A stretch of DNA of 10,126 bases from Prevotella sp. UBA1395 (lineage in GTDB: Bacteria > Bacteroidota > Bacteroidia > Bacteroidales > Bacteroidaceae). The stretch's first letter is position 1, and every line of letters starts with the position of its first letter. Both the position numbers and the translations under genes were made by a program. Location: the NCBI GenBank assembly GCA_002305235.1, contig DBQL01000225.1, positions 1-10,126 of the forward strand. The letters run 5' to 3'. Under the pieces are notes generated by a model. That model ran no database searches. It worked only from the letters and a program-made list of their open reading frames with translations, and was not told the DNA's origin. This document shows, in pieces, positions 1-8,223 of the stretch.

Positions 1-1020
1 AGTACCCGCGACGGCAAATTGGTGCTGGGGTCGTCGAAGGGGCTGACCATTGTCGACGCCTTCGACCCGAAGTCGCTCTACAAAGGCAGGCTCAGCTTTA
101 CCCAACTGTGGGTGAACGGTCGGCAGGAGTGGGGTGGCAGCCGGTTTCTCGACAGAGATATCGCGTCGGCAAGCGAGGTGAATGTGAGAGAGGGCGACAA
201 GTCGTTTGTCATCGAATTCTCGTCGCTCAACTATCTTAACGACCGGCAAGGGCTTTACAGCTACCGCATGAAAGGCTACGACGACAAGTGGACCACGCTT
301 CAGCCGGGCGAGCATTCGGTGAAATACACGTCGCTGCCCCCCGGCAGTTACCATTTCGAGGTGAGGTATGTAGCCACGCCCGGTCATGAGACTTTTCAGG
401 AAATCGGTCTTGAGGTCAATGTATCGCCCTACTTTTGGAAGAGCAGATGGTTTGTGTCGGCCATGTTGTTGCTGGTCGTGCTGATGGCTGTTGCGATGTA
501 TCGGCGTCGCATGGAGATGACCAAGCGTCAGGAGCGCGAGCGTATCTTGGCACCCATCGAGAAGGCATTGGCAGAAAGCGACACGCCGCAACTGCTGCAA
601 AAGCGCATCGAGGCTATCATGAGCAACCAGCGACGATATGCCAGCAGCAGGGAAAAGGTGGTGGAGGCCGACCGTGAGGAGTCACTGCAGAGACAGCGGC
701 CGTTCATGGAGCGTGTTATGGAGGTGATGGAGCAAAACTATGGCAACCCTGAGTTTGGCGTGACAGAAATGAGCGAACTGCTCAATATGAACAAGGCCGC
801 GCTCAGCAAGAGCCTCAACGCGGAGATCGGATTGTCGACAAACCAGTTTATCAGAAACTATCGATTGGAAATCGCCAAGAAGTTTATCAGTGAGAACGTA
901 GCCAATCGAAACATCACCGAGATAGCCTATCGGGTGGGATTCAACGACCCCAAGTATTTCACAAGATGCTTTACCAAGCTCTACGGCATTGCCCCATCGG
1001 CCTATAAAGCAGACAGATAA
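1..1020 (+). CDS. Membrane-spanning propeller/Y_Y_Y sensor fused to AraC-type HTH (5' truncated)
   Basis: The frame is open from base 1, so the start lies upstream of the window; 339 residues are visible. Residues 2-20 resemble the end of a Reg_prop beta-propeller blade (DGKLVLGSSKGL). Residues about 70-138 match a Y_Y_Y domain, with LYSYRMKGYDDKW and LPPGSYHFEVRY. Residues about 150-167 form one membrane helix (WFVSAMLLLVVLMAVAMY) followed by RRR, which places the sensor in the periplasm. A charged helical linker runs to about 225. Residues 225-339 are an AraC-family DNA-binding domain ending in the family signature ITEIAYRVGF...YF.RCF.K.YG..PS.Y. No HisKA, HATPase or receiver domain fits between helix and HTH, unlike a canonical hybrid two-component regulator; this looks like a one-component transmembrane activator. 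It is followed by the susC promoter on the same strand, so control of that operon is inferred. The ligand is unknown; arabino-oligosaccharide is a guess from the GH43 neighbour. Confidence 0.9.
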   Translation, partial: STRDGKLVLGSSKGLTIVDAFDPKSLYKGRLSFTQLWVNGRQEWGGSRFLDRDIASASEVNVREGDKSFVIEFSSLNYLNDRQGLYSYRMKGYDDKWTTLQPGEHSVKYTSLPPGSYHFEVRYVATPGHETFQEIGLEVNVSPYFWKSRWFVSAMLLLVVLMAVAMYRRRMEMTKRQERERILAPIEKALAESDTPQLLQKRIEAIMSNQRRYASSREKVVEADREESLQRQRPFMERVMEVMEQNYGNPEFGVTEMSELLNMNKAALSKSLNAEIGLSTNQFIRNYRLEIAKKFISENVANRNITEIAYRVGFNDPKYFTRCFTKLYGIAPSAYKADR

Positions 1021-1023
1021 GGG

Positions 1024-1057
1024 GGTGAAAACAATTATCCACCTATTATTTTTTTTT
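1024..1057 (+). terminator. Weak possible terminator after the regulator
   Basis: GGTG at 1024-1027 can pair with CACC at 1040-1043, and a run of nine T follows at 1049-1057. The stem is only four to five pairs with a 12-nt loop, so this is a marginal terminator. The T-run may instead serve as flexible DNA between the two candidate operator half-sites described separately. Confidence 0.3.
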
Positions 1058-1065
1058 GTCCACCT
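1035..1065 (+). promoter_or_regulatory. Candidate AraC-type operator: two TCCACCT half-sites 21 bp apart
   Basis: TTATCCACCT at 1035-1044 and TTGTCCACCT at 1056-1065 match at nine of ten positions and are exactly 21 bp apart. AraC-family activators commonly bind direct repeats spaced by two helical turns, with the proximal half-site touching the -35 region. Here the proximal copy ends 19 nt before the -7 element, where the Bacteroidota -33 TTTG element would be expected and is absent. This arrangement suits an activator-dependent promoter. The binding protein is inferred to be the AraC-type regulator encoded just upstream. Confidence 0.5.
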
Positions 1066-1084
1066 GCGCAAAGTTAGCCTTTCT

Positions 1085-1093
1085 TAACTTTGC
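1085..1093 (+). promoter_or_regulatory. Bacteroidota -7 promoter element of the susC operon
   Basis: TAACTTTGC matches the Bacteroidota primary-sigma -7 consensus TAnnTTTG. No other good match lies between the regulator and susC. Transcription would begin near 1098-1100, giving a leader of about 210 nt. There is no TTTG at the expected -33 position. The element is also the right arm of a perfect inverted repeat, GCAAAGTTA (1068-1076) with TAACTTTGC (1085-1093), so a mirror-image -7 faces back toward the regulator. Confidence 0.6.
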
Positions 1094-1098
1094 CACAT

Positions 1099-1307
1099 CC
1101 TATCGGACCATAAGCATCCGTGCGCGCTGTCGTGCCGCAAAGCAATGCATGCTGAACGGCAGGGGCATAAGCCCGAGAAACGGCAGGGCAACGGATGAAG
1201 ACTAACCGAAATGCACGAAAGACGCGCCGACAGCCTTAAACCCGGCGCGCGGGAGAGATTCCTAAGGACAAACCAATATTATTATTAATAACCTAAAAAC
1301 AAAAAAA
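1099..1307 (+). other. Long untranslated leader of the susC operon with repeats and possible stems
   Basis: No convincing reading frame is seen here. AACGGCAGGG occurs twice, at 1155-1164 and 1179-1188, 24 nt apart. CATCCGT (1115-1121) can pair with ACGGATG (1191-1197), enclosing both copies. CGCGCCG (1223-1229) can pair with CGGCGCG (1243-1249). GCTGTCG (1126-1132) can pair with CGACAGC (1228-1234), which competes with that last stem. TGCCG at 1133-1137 can pair with CGGCA in either direct-repeat copy. The last 40 nt before the ATG are A/T-rich, as usual for Bacteroidota starts. Whether the leader regulates expression is inference. Confidence 0.4.
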
Positions 1308-4300
1308 ATGAGAAAACAACTATTCTCGGTGATGCTGTCTCTGAGTGTCATGGGTGGTATGGCATTATGCCCCGTACCCGGCATGGCTGCAACAGAGCAG
1401 TCGCAGACCATTTTGGTCAGGGGTCAGGTTGTAGACCAAGAGGGCCAACCGCTTATTGGCGCCACCCTGAAAGTAAAGGGAACCAATGAGGGAACGGTGA
1501 CAGACCTTGACGGTAAATTCGAGTTGAACGCTCCGGCAAATGCCACGCTCGTGGTGAGCTATGTGGGATATACCGACCGGGAGGTCGCTGTGCGAGGCCG
1601 GGCAATGCTCGATCAGATCCTCTTGGCCTCTGATGACAAGGTGCTCGACCAAGTGGTGGTCGTGGGATATGGCACGCAAAAGAAAGCAGACCTTACCGGG
1701 TCGGTGTCGGTGGTGAATGCCGAGGAACTCAAGAAGGTGTCCAATTCGAATATCTCGACCATGCTCGAGGGTAAGGTTCCGGGGGTGCAGATCACCACAG
1801 ACGGACAGCCCGGCGCAGACCCTTCGGTGCGAGTTAGAGGCATCGGATCCTTCGGGGATACCGCTCCGCTATATGTCATCGACGGCGTTCCTGTGGGAAC
1901 GACCATCCGAGACTTCTCTCCCAACGACATCGCGTCTATTCAAGTGCTGAAAGATGCGGCGGCAGGAGCAATCTATGGATCCAGAGCCGGCAACGGTGTG
2001 ATTATCATCACGACCAAGAATGGGCAGAAAGACCAGCCCCTCAAGGTGGATTACTCGGGGTATATGGGTGTGGACAACGTCTCCTCGGGGGTCTATGACG
2101 TGATGGATGCCAATCAATACAGCCGGCACATCGCACAGGCGTGTGTCAATTCGAACACAACCATACCCGGAGGTTATCAGGTAGATGCCGCTACGGGCAA
2201 CTATCGTTTCATGGATGATACCAATACCGACTGGTTTGACGAGGTGTTCAAGACCGGAATCAGGCAAAATCACAACGTGAATTTCAGCGGAGGTGGCGCG
2301 AAAAACACATATAACGTCTCGCTCGACTATTTCAACCAAAAAGGAACTCTCGAGGGAGCCGGACCGAACTATAAGCGATACACCGCACGTGTGAACAACA
2401 CGATGGAGACAAAGTTTGTGAAATTCCGCACGAGTGCCGTATATTCGCACTCCTCGCAAGACGGAATGGGACTCTCTAATGCGTCTGAATACGTACAGGG
2501 ACTATATGGAGACGTGACCAATGTGCTTCGAGGCACACTGCTGATGCAGCCCACGATCAAGGCCTACGACTCTTCGACATGGGTGCTTGACGACAGGGTG
2601 GGACTGGCCGGAGGATACAACTATGATGCCTACGGATATGGCGTGTATTACGACAACATCCACGGCGACATCTCTGCATCCAATCCTTTGCTGGTCAATA
2701 ACCTGTTGCAGCGCAACACAAGGGTTGACAGATTCGTGGGAACAGGGTCGGCAGATGTAGACGTTATGAAGGTTTTCGGGTTTGAGAACAAGAATCACAA
2801 CTTGCATTACAATCTCAATCTCTCTTACAGTGTTACGAATGCCAAGGACCGTACGTGGATATCTGCATGGGCACAAAGCAACCGTGTGTACCTCGACAAG
2901 AGCAATGAGAGGCTCACTAAGGCGAGCAGGAGTTATACCGACGCCCTGATCGAGCATACGATGACCTACGATGGCCATATCGGAAAGCACAACATCAATC
3001 TCTTGGGAGGTTACACTTATGAGGAAGAAAACACCGACCTGCTCTCGGGAACGGGCATAGAGATGTACGAACCCTATTTTCTGCAATTGCAAAACAGCAA
3101 GACACGCGTTGCCAGCTCATACGAATACAAGCACATCATCAAGTCGTGGATTGGGCGATTGAATTACAATTACGACGAGAAATATCTTTTCTCGGCCATC
3201 GTCAGACGCGACGGCAGCACCCGATTGTCAAGTGATATACGATGGGAAACGTTCCCGTCGGTATCGGCAGGCTGGCGTTTCGACAAGGAAAAGTTCTTCC
3301 CATTCAGCCACGACGTGGTCAATTTGTTCAAGATCCGAGCCAGTTACGGTGTGCTCGGAAATGAGAATATCGGTGAATATCAGTACATGGCGACGATGGT
3401 TCGCAACAACATGACTTATAGTTTCAACAACAGTGCCGTGACGGGTTCGGCGGTATCTGTCTTCGTAAACAACAATATCTCTTGGGAAAAACGAAAGACG
3501 ACCAACGTGGGTATAGACCTCGCGATGTTCAACAATCGCTTGGAGTTTACCGCAGAATGGTATAAGAACCGTTCGGAAGACCTCCTTCATGGTGTTCCCG
3601 TGCCCGAACAGGCCGGCGTTTCCAATACCACTGTGATCATGAACGCGGCATCGATGGACAATAGCGGACTTGAGTTCTCGGCTACATACCGCAACCGCGA
3701 CCATGCGTTGAAATATGAGATTGGTGCCAATCTCAGTACGCTCAAGAACAAAGTGACCTCGCTTGGATTCGGCACCTCGTCTTATATCACCGGTGCTTAC
3801 GCCACATTCGTGGGTCAGGAGATAGGACAGTTCTACGGATGGGTATATGAGGGTATTGCCCGAACACAGGAAGACTTGGACAATCACGCCACGCAGCAGG
3901 GCGCCAACGTCGGAGATTGCCTCTATCAAGACGTTAGTGGTCCCGACGGAACGCCCGATGGCAAGATCGACGAGAACGATCAGGTGGTGCTGGGAAGCGG
4001 TCTGCCCAAGGTAAACTTTGGTATTAACGCACGCTTGGAGTACAAAAACTTCGACCTCAGCATCTCTACCTACGGCGCACTCAACTATCATGTCTCTGAC
4101 GATATATACAACAGCTTGAACTCTGCTTACGGATGGGGCAACCGTGATGTCAGGATGCTCGATGCCAACCGGTTCTCGGAAGACGGGAAGACCTATCTGT
4201 CGGACGTGCCTCGTACATACGCTACGAACAATGCGGGAATGCCTTGGAACGACCTGTTCAGCTCACGCAAGATCCAAAACGCCGCTTATTGGAAGATTGC

Positions 4301-4514
4301 CAATGTGGAACTGGGCTGCAACCTGCCCGACAAGTGGTTTGGAGGATATGTTTCCGGCGTGCGCGCCTATATCTCGGCACAAAACCTCTACACCTTCACG
4401 GGGTATCATGGATATAATGTGGACTATGCCGGAGGAACGTTCACGCCCGGATATAACTTCAGTTCTTTCCCCAGTGCACGCAGTTTGATGTGCGGCATCC
4501 ACTTCACTTTCTGA
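1308..4514 (+). CDS. susC: SusC/RagA-type TonB-dependent outer-membrane transporter
   Basis: This 1068-residue protein has the normal length of a SusC transporter, which imports oligosaccharides across the outer membrane using TonB energy. Residues 1-27 are a signal peptide, with likely cleavage after GMA. Residues about 36-105 form the carboxypeptidase-regulatory-like N-terminal extension (VRGQVVDQEGQPLIGATLKV, then VVSYVGYTDREV). A TonB-box region follows around 115-122 (VVVVGYGT). The plug domain spans about 126-240, with RVRGIGSF, PLYVIDGVP, IQVLKDAAAGAIYGSRAGNG and VIIITTK, all SusC hallmarks. The rest is a beta-barrel ending in a phenylalanine (MCGIHFTF), as in outer-membrane proteins. 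The ATG at 1308 follows an A-rich stretch and begins the signal peptide. susD starts 63 nt downstream, forming the usual transporter-lid pair. The family assignment is firm; the substrate is not visible in the protein, and arabino-oligosaccharides are inferred from the GH43 gene. Confidence 0.96.
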   Translation: MRKQLFSVMLSLSVMGGMALCPVPGMAATEQSQTILVRGQVVDQEGQPLIGATLKVKGTNEGTVTDLDGKFELNAPANATLVVSYVGYTDREVAVRGRAMLDQILLASDDKVLDQVVVVGYGTQKKADLTGSVSVVNAEELKKVSNSNISTMLEGKVPGVQITTDGQPGADPSVRVRGIGSFGDTAPLYVIDGVPVGTTIRDFSPNDIASIQVLKDAAAGAIYGSRAGNGVIIITTKNGQKDQPLKVDYSGYMGVDNVSSGVYDVMDANQYSRHIAQACVNSNTTIPGGYQVDAATGNYRFMDDTNTDWFDEVFKTGIRQNHNVNFSGGGAKNTYNVSLDYFNQKGTLEGAGPNYKRYTARVNNTMETKFVKFRTSAVYSHSSQDGMGLSNASEYVQGLYGDVTNVLRGTLLMQPTIKAYDSSTWVLDDRVGLAGGYNYDAYGYGVYYDNIHGDISASNPLLVNNLLQRNTRVDRFVGTGSADVDVMKVFGFENKNHNLHYNLNLSYSVTNAKDRTWISAWAQSNRVYLDKSNERLTKASRSYTDALIEHTMTYDGHIGKHNINLLGGYTYEEENTDLLSGTGIEMYEPYFLQLQNSKTRVASSYEYKHIIKSWIGRLNYNYDEKYLFSAIVRRDGSTRLSSDIRWETFPSVSAGWRFDKEKFFPFSHDVVNLFKIRASYGVLGNENIGEYQYMATMVRNNMTYSFNNSAVTGSAVSVFVNNNISWEKRKTTNVGIDLAMFNNRLEFTAEWYKNRSEDLLHGVPVPEQAGVSNTTVIMNAASMDNSGLEFSATYRNRDHALKYEIGANLSTLKNKVTSLGFGTSSYITGAYATFVGQEIGQFYGWVYEGIARTQEDLDNHATQQGANVGDCLYQDVSGPDGTPDGKIDENDQVVLGSGLPKVNFGINARLEYKNFDLSISTYGALNYHVSDDIYNSLNSAYGWGNRDVRMLDANRFSEDGKTYLSDVPRTYATNNAGMPWNDLFSSRKIQNAAYWKIANVELGCNLPDKWFGGYVSGVRAYISAQNLYTFTGYHGYNVDYAGGTFTPGYNFSSFPSARSLMCGIHFTF

Positions 4515-4577
4515 TCAAGCGAAAGTACAGACAGTCTTCGACTACTATTTAACAAGATATATTACGAGTCATAGAAT

Positions 4578-6329
4578 ATGAAACTATATAATATTTCCCT
4601 TGCCCTGTTACTGGGTCTTGGCACGTTGACCTCGTGCAATGAAAGCATGGATTTGGTCAATCCGAACGAGCAAACCACCGGTACTTTCGGCTTCAATCCC
4701 AACGATTTGGAGGAGAGTGTGATAGCCGCCTACAACCATATCCGCATGGAAGGCTCTTATGCTCGTGTGGGATACATGATCGATGTGTGTCGTGGCGACG
4801 AAGCATGGAACTCCTCTCAGGTGTGGTATATGCCCTTTGACGACCTCAATGCACCTGTAACAAGTGATATAACATGGTGGCCTTGGCGCGAGTGGTACTA
4901 CACCATCAACGTATGCAACTTCGTGATCTCACGCTGTGGAACCGATGATTCGCAGCTCTCCGAGCAGATGCGACGCATCAAGGGGCAGGTGCTTTTCTTG
5001 CGTGCGCTGTCCTATTATAATCTTGCGGGATACTATCAGAATCCTCCGCTCATCACCGATTATGCTAATTATTCCACCCTTGACGGCCTTTATGGTGCCA
5101 ACAGCACCTACGACGAGGTTCTCGACCAAGTGGAGCAGGATTTCGTCGAGGCCATCAGTCTGCTGCCTACGCGCGATGCCGGAGGCGAATGGGCCGGCGG
5201 TCGGGCCACCCGTGGGGCGGCGGCCGGATACTATGCCCGCGCGCTGATGCAGCGTCACAAGTATGGAGAAGCGCTTACGGTGCTCAAGGATATTATCAGC
5301 CAGAAGTATGGCAGCTATAAGCTCATGCCCAACTATGGTGACAATTTCCGCGAGGGCGCACCGTATGAGAACAATGCCGAGAGTCTTTTCGAGGTGCAAT
5401 TTCTCGATTATGGCAGTCAGGGCATAGACGATGAGTGGACCCCGGTGAATACAAGCGCGAATGCCACACAAGGCTCTGCCATCGAGAGCAACTTCGCCCC
5501 GGGCCGCTATGGTGGCTGGGCCGACATCTCTGCGTCGCCTTGGCTCTATGAGCTTTTCAAGCAAGAGCGCACCACCAAGGGTAAACTCGACCCGCGCCTG
5601 TATTGGACTATCGGCACGTATGAGACCGACTGGGAAGACTTTGAGTATGGCAACATGTGCTATGGGGAACAGCTGACGCTCACCGACACAGTGGTGACCA
5701 ACAATGTGAACGGTGGACTTCCGATAGCCAAATTCACCAATATGCGCACCGGTCTCTATGACAAGGTGGTGACCGGACTTCACGATGGCATCAACTTGCG
5801 CATGATGCGCTACTCTGATGTGCTGCTGCGCGCCGCCGAATGTGAGAACGAAGTGAACGGACCTACACAGCAGGCCATCGACTGGATTAACCAAGTGCGT
5901 GAGCGGGCAGGGCTTGCCGACCTCAATCTTGCCGACTTCCCCACGGCCGACAGGCTCTTTGAGCAGATCGCGAACGTGGAGCGTCCCAAGGAGTTCGGAT
6001 GTGAGTTTGGTCGTGGTCTCGACCTCATCCGCTGGGGATTCTTCTATGATGCCGGCCGAATGGCACAGTTGAAAGAGCACGGAACGTTTCGTCGGTCGCT
6101 CCATCGGGCCAAAGAGCCGGTGAGATATGCCGATATCGCGAACGACCCGGAACTGAAAAGCTCTTACGACAATTATATGCCGGGACACGAGTTCTTGCCT
6201 ATCGTGCAGACGCTGACCAACAAGAACCCGAACCTCAAGGGCAATTCGGCCAATGAGAGCAGTGACAATTCGGTCTACTTCACACAGCAAGGGTGGACGG
6301 TGCGCCCCGTGGTCGACCTGAGCAAATAA
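4578..6329 (+). CDS. susD: SusD/RagB-type surface glycan-binding lipoprotein
   Basis: This 583-residue protein has the usual SusD length. It starts with a lipoprotein signal peptide ending in the lipobox LTSC, so Cys20 is the probable lipidated residue. The N-terminal helical region has the family pattern FLRALSYYNLAGYYQNPPLIT around 140-160. Further on are RMMRYSDVLLRAAECENEV, then INQVRERAGL, GRGLDLIRWG and the C-terminal HEFLPI...NKNPNLKGN, all at their usual places. A tryptophan cluster lies near residues 99-106 (ITWWPWREWYY); aromatic residues often line SusD glycan sites, but this role is not shown here. SusD proteins cap the SusC barrel on the cell surface and deliver glycan to it. The gene lies 63 nt after susC and 79 nt before the third lipoprotein gene, consistent with one transcript. 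Substrate specificity cannot be read from the sequence. Confidence 0.95.
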   Translation: MKLYNISLALLLGLGTLTSCNESMDLVNPNEQTTGTFGFNPNDLEESVIAAYNHIRMEGSYARVGYMIDVCRGDEAWNSSQVWYMPFDDLNAPVTSDITWWPWREWYYTINVCNFVISRCGTDDSQLSEQMRRIKGQVLFLRALSYYNLAGYYQNPPLITDYANYSTLDGLYGANSTYDEVLDQVEQDFVEAISLLPTRDAGGEWAGGRATRGAAAGYYARALMQRHKYGEALTVLKDIISQKYGSYKLMPNYGDNFREGAPYENNAESLFEVQFLDYGSQGIDDEWTPVNTSANATQGSAIESNFAPGRYGGWADISASPWLYELFKQERTTKGKLDPRLYWTIGTYETDWEDFEYGNMCYGEQLTLTDTVVTNNVNGGLPIAKFTNMRTGLYDKVVTGLHDGINLRMMRYSDVLLRAAECENEVNGPTQQAIDWINQVRERAGLADLNLADFPTADRLFEQIANVERPKEFGCEFGRGLDLIRWGFFYDAGRMAQLKEHGTFRRSLHRAKEPVRYADIANDPELKSSYDNYMPGHEFLPIVQTLTNKNPNLKGNSANESSDNSVYFTQQGWTVRPVVDLSK

Positions 6330-6339
6330 TTCTATCTGC

Positions 6340-6375
6340 CTTTCTCCCAGAGACTGTCATGGCTCCGGGAGAAGG
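6340..6375 (+). other. Intercistronic hairpin between susD and the third lipoprotein gene
   Basis: TTCTCCC (6342-6348) pairs perfectly with GGGAGAA (6367-6373). A G-T wobble and one further pair extend the stem to nine, and GAG (6350-6352) with CTC (6363-6365) can extend it inward. A T5 run appears only about 16 nt after the stem, so this is not a classical terminator. It could act as an mRNA-stability or processing element that sets the ratio of the susCD products to the downstream gene. That role is inference. Confidence 0.45.
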
Positions 6376-6408
6376 CCATCACAACATCATTTTTATCAAA
6401 TCAAGATC

Positions 6409-8223
6409 ATGAGACATCTCAATAAAATAGCATCAGCATTCTGTACGGCAGCCCTCGGACTGCTCACCCTGACGGGATGCGAGGGCAGTGACCTCTTCGA
6501 TGTGGACGCTCCCGACTGGATTACCCAGAAAATCGATTCCATCAACCAATCCAAGAATGCTGACAACGAAGAGCCGTTGGTCGGCATGATGGAGGATGTT
6601 TACTCCTTCGGGGCCACCGATTTCACCTCGGGATGGTGGCAGGGCTTCTCCAAGTACTATGTCGTTCCCGACGGAGAAAAGTGGAACGCGGTGTTCAACC
6701 TTAGCATCAACCCCGGCGACAACACCTACTATAAGAACTTCGCCCTGATCATCACCAACGATGCCGAGCGCGGAGGTGCCGGCTATACGGAGTATGGCGC
6801 CATCCGTTTCGACGCAACGGGCGACTCGACAAAGTATAACTCGCAATGGGGAGGCCATCTGTTTTTCAAGTTTACCAACAGCACGATGCTCCTCTCGCCC
6901 GACGACAGCAACAAAGACGCCAATGTCCAGAAGTTGGGCGGTAAGGTAACGCTCACCGTCGACCGCTCGCGCGCAGACACGTTTGTTGTGAAAATGACCA
7001 ACGGAGCGGTCACCAAGACCTACGTTCAGCCCTACAAGCTGCCCAATCTCAATACCGACCCCTCCGACAGCAATATTCGTTGCTTCATCTGTGTAGAGGG
7101 ATCGTACATCGATTTCTTGCAGACCAACATTGTTCCCGTGGGCGGGCTTACCTCGGCGTTGGACAAATCGCCCTTGGCGATGACCTTGGAGAATGTGCCC
7201 GATGAGGTGGAGTTGGGCACATCGCTCAATGATGCCCTGAGCAATGTGTCGGCCACGGTGACGTTTGAGGAAGGCGTGACCAAGACCGTGCCCGCTTCTG
7301 AACTGTATTTCTCGGCCATTCCCGATATGGAAAACTTGGGCGAGAAGACGCTTGTGGCCATCTATAACAAGACCTTTAAAGGCGAAAATGCCGACAAACC
7401 CATCGTGGCAAGCGCCAAATTCAATGTGGTGGCCAAGATTGCGGCCATCGAAGTGACGCAAAATCCGGAGCGCAGCCATTACTATTATTACAACTCGGTG
7501 GCCGTGGCCGATCTGGGTGAGCGCACGCTGACCTTCAACCCCACGGGCATGGAGGTCACCGCCACCTACGGCAACGGCAGCAAGAGCGTGGTGAAAAACT
7601 CCAAACTCAGTTTTTCTTCCGTCCCTGCCATACCGGGTAACCACACCGTGACGATCACCACCGAGAACGGAAAGACGGCCACGGTGAACGTGACCGTGTC
7701 TGAATCAAAGGTTACTACCGTGAACGCCACACCCTCTATCCTCGGACCCGAAGACAATACCGGCGGATGGTGGTCGGTGCATACCGACAATATCAAGGTG
7801 CCGGCAGGCGAGACCTATGCCCTCCCGTTCACCAATTACAGCAGTCTTGCCAACAACTGGAACAACTTCGTGGTGGTGCTGCGCAGTGCCGACAATGCCA
7901 CGGAATACAGTGTGCTGCGTGCCGACAACTACGGATGGGGCAATGGCTATGCCGCCTGTCTGCACAGTGGCACACAGGGCGACTGGGCCTCTTGGCTCGC
8001 GGCGATGAATGGCGCGGGGGTAACGGTCTATGTAACCAATTGCAATAATGGCACGGCCGACGTGCAAGCGGTGATGCAAGGCAACGACGGACTGACCTAC
8101 ACACAGTATTATGTGGGTGTGAACACCGTCAACCCCGACGACCTCAATGTGGCGTTCACCATCGACGGATGCCATCTTGTGTTTGGCACCGCTACCGCCA
8201 AGGGGCGCAGAGCCGTCAGATAA
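6409..8223 (+). CDS. PUL surface lipoprotein with two related modules around two Ig-like segments (probable glycan-binding protein)
   Basis: This 604-residue protein starts with a lipoprotein signal peptide whose lipobox is LTGC, lipidating Cys24. A short acidic tether (EGSDLFDVDAPDW) follows. Module A spans about 64-240 and module C about 447-595, and they share an ordered set of landmarks: SGWWQ/GGWWS, VVPDGE/KVPAGE, NFALII/NFVVVL, a KVTLTV/GVTVYV strand, and a closing CFICVEGSYIDF/VAFTIDGCHLVF. This suggests internal duplication of an aromatic-rich, all-beta module. Between them, about 252-343 and 344-431 look like two Ig-like folds; the second has EVTATYGNGS and ends GKTATVNVTV. There are no obvious catalytic motifs. 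Being third after susC and susD, with a lipid anchor and exposed tryptophans, it fits the surface glycan-binding protein (SGBP) position. No known family is recognised, so glycan binding is inference. An uncharacterised glycosidase cannot be fully excluded. Confidence 0.8.
   Translation: MRHLNKIASAFCTAALGLLTLTGCEGSDLFDVDAPDWITQKIDSINQSKNADNEEPLVGMMEDVYSFGATDFTSGWWQGFSKYYVVPDGEKWNAVFNLSINPGDNTYYKNFALIITNDAERGGAGYTEYGAIRFDATGDSTKYNSQWGGHLFFKFTNSTMLLSPDDSNKDANVQKLGGKVTLTVDRSRADTFVVKMTNGAVTKTYVQPYKLPNLNTDPSDSNIRCFICVEGSYIDFLQTNIVPVGGLTSALDKSPLAMTLENVPDEVELGTSLNDALSNVSATVTFEEGVTKTVPASELYFSAIPDMENLGEKTLVAIYNKTFKGENADKPIVASAKFNVVAKIAAIEVTQNPERSHYYYYNSVAVADLGERTLTFNPTGMEVTATYGNGSKSVVKNSKLSFSSVPAIPGNHTVTITTENGKTATVNVTVSESKVTTVNATPSILGPEDNTGGWWSVHTDNIKVPAGETYALPFTNYSSLANNWNNFVVVLRSADNATEYSVLRADNYGWGNGYAACLHSGTQGDWASWLAAMNGAGVTVYVTNCNNGTADVQAVMQGNDGLTYTQYYVGVNTVNPDDLNVAFTIDGCHLVFGTATAKGRRAVR

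Noticed and set aside
1308..1400. Lipobox in the SusC signal peptide (Cys21)
   Set aside because: The residues before the cysteine (MAL) do not fit the lipobox well, and an ordinary signal-peptidase I site follows at GMA, as expected for SusC.
4929..6290. A 453-codon open frame on the minus strand across susD
   Set aside because: It is wholly antisense to a clear SusD gene, has no recognisable domain, and is rich in residues produced by reading biased codons backwards. Similar antisense frames over susC (3228-4091) and over the third lipoprotein gene (6433-7644) are rejected for the same reason.
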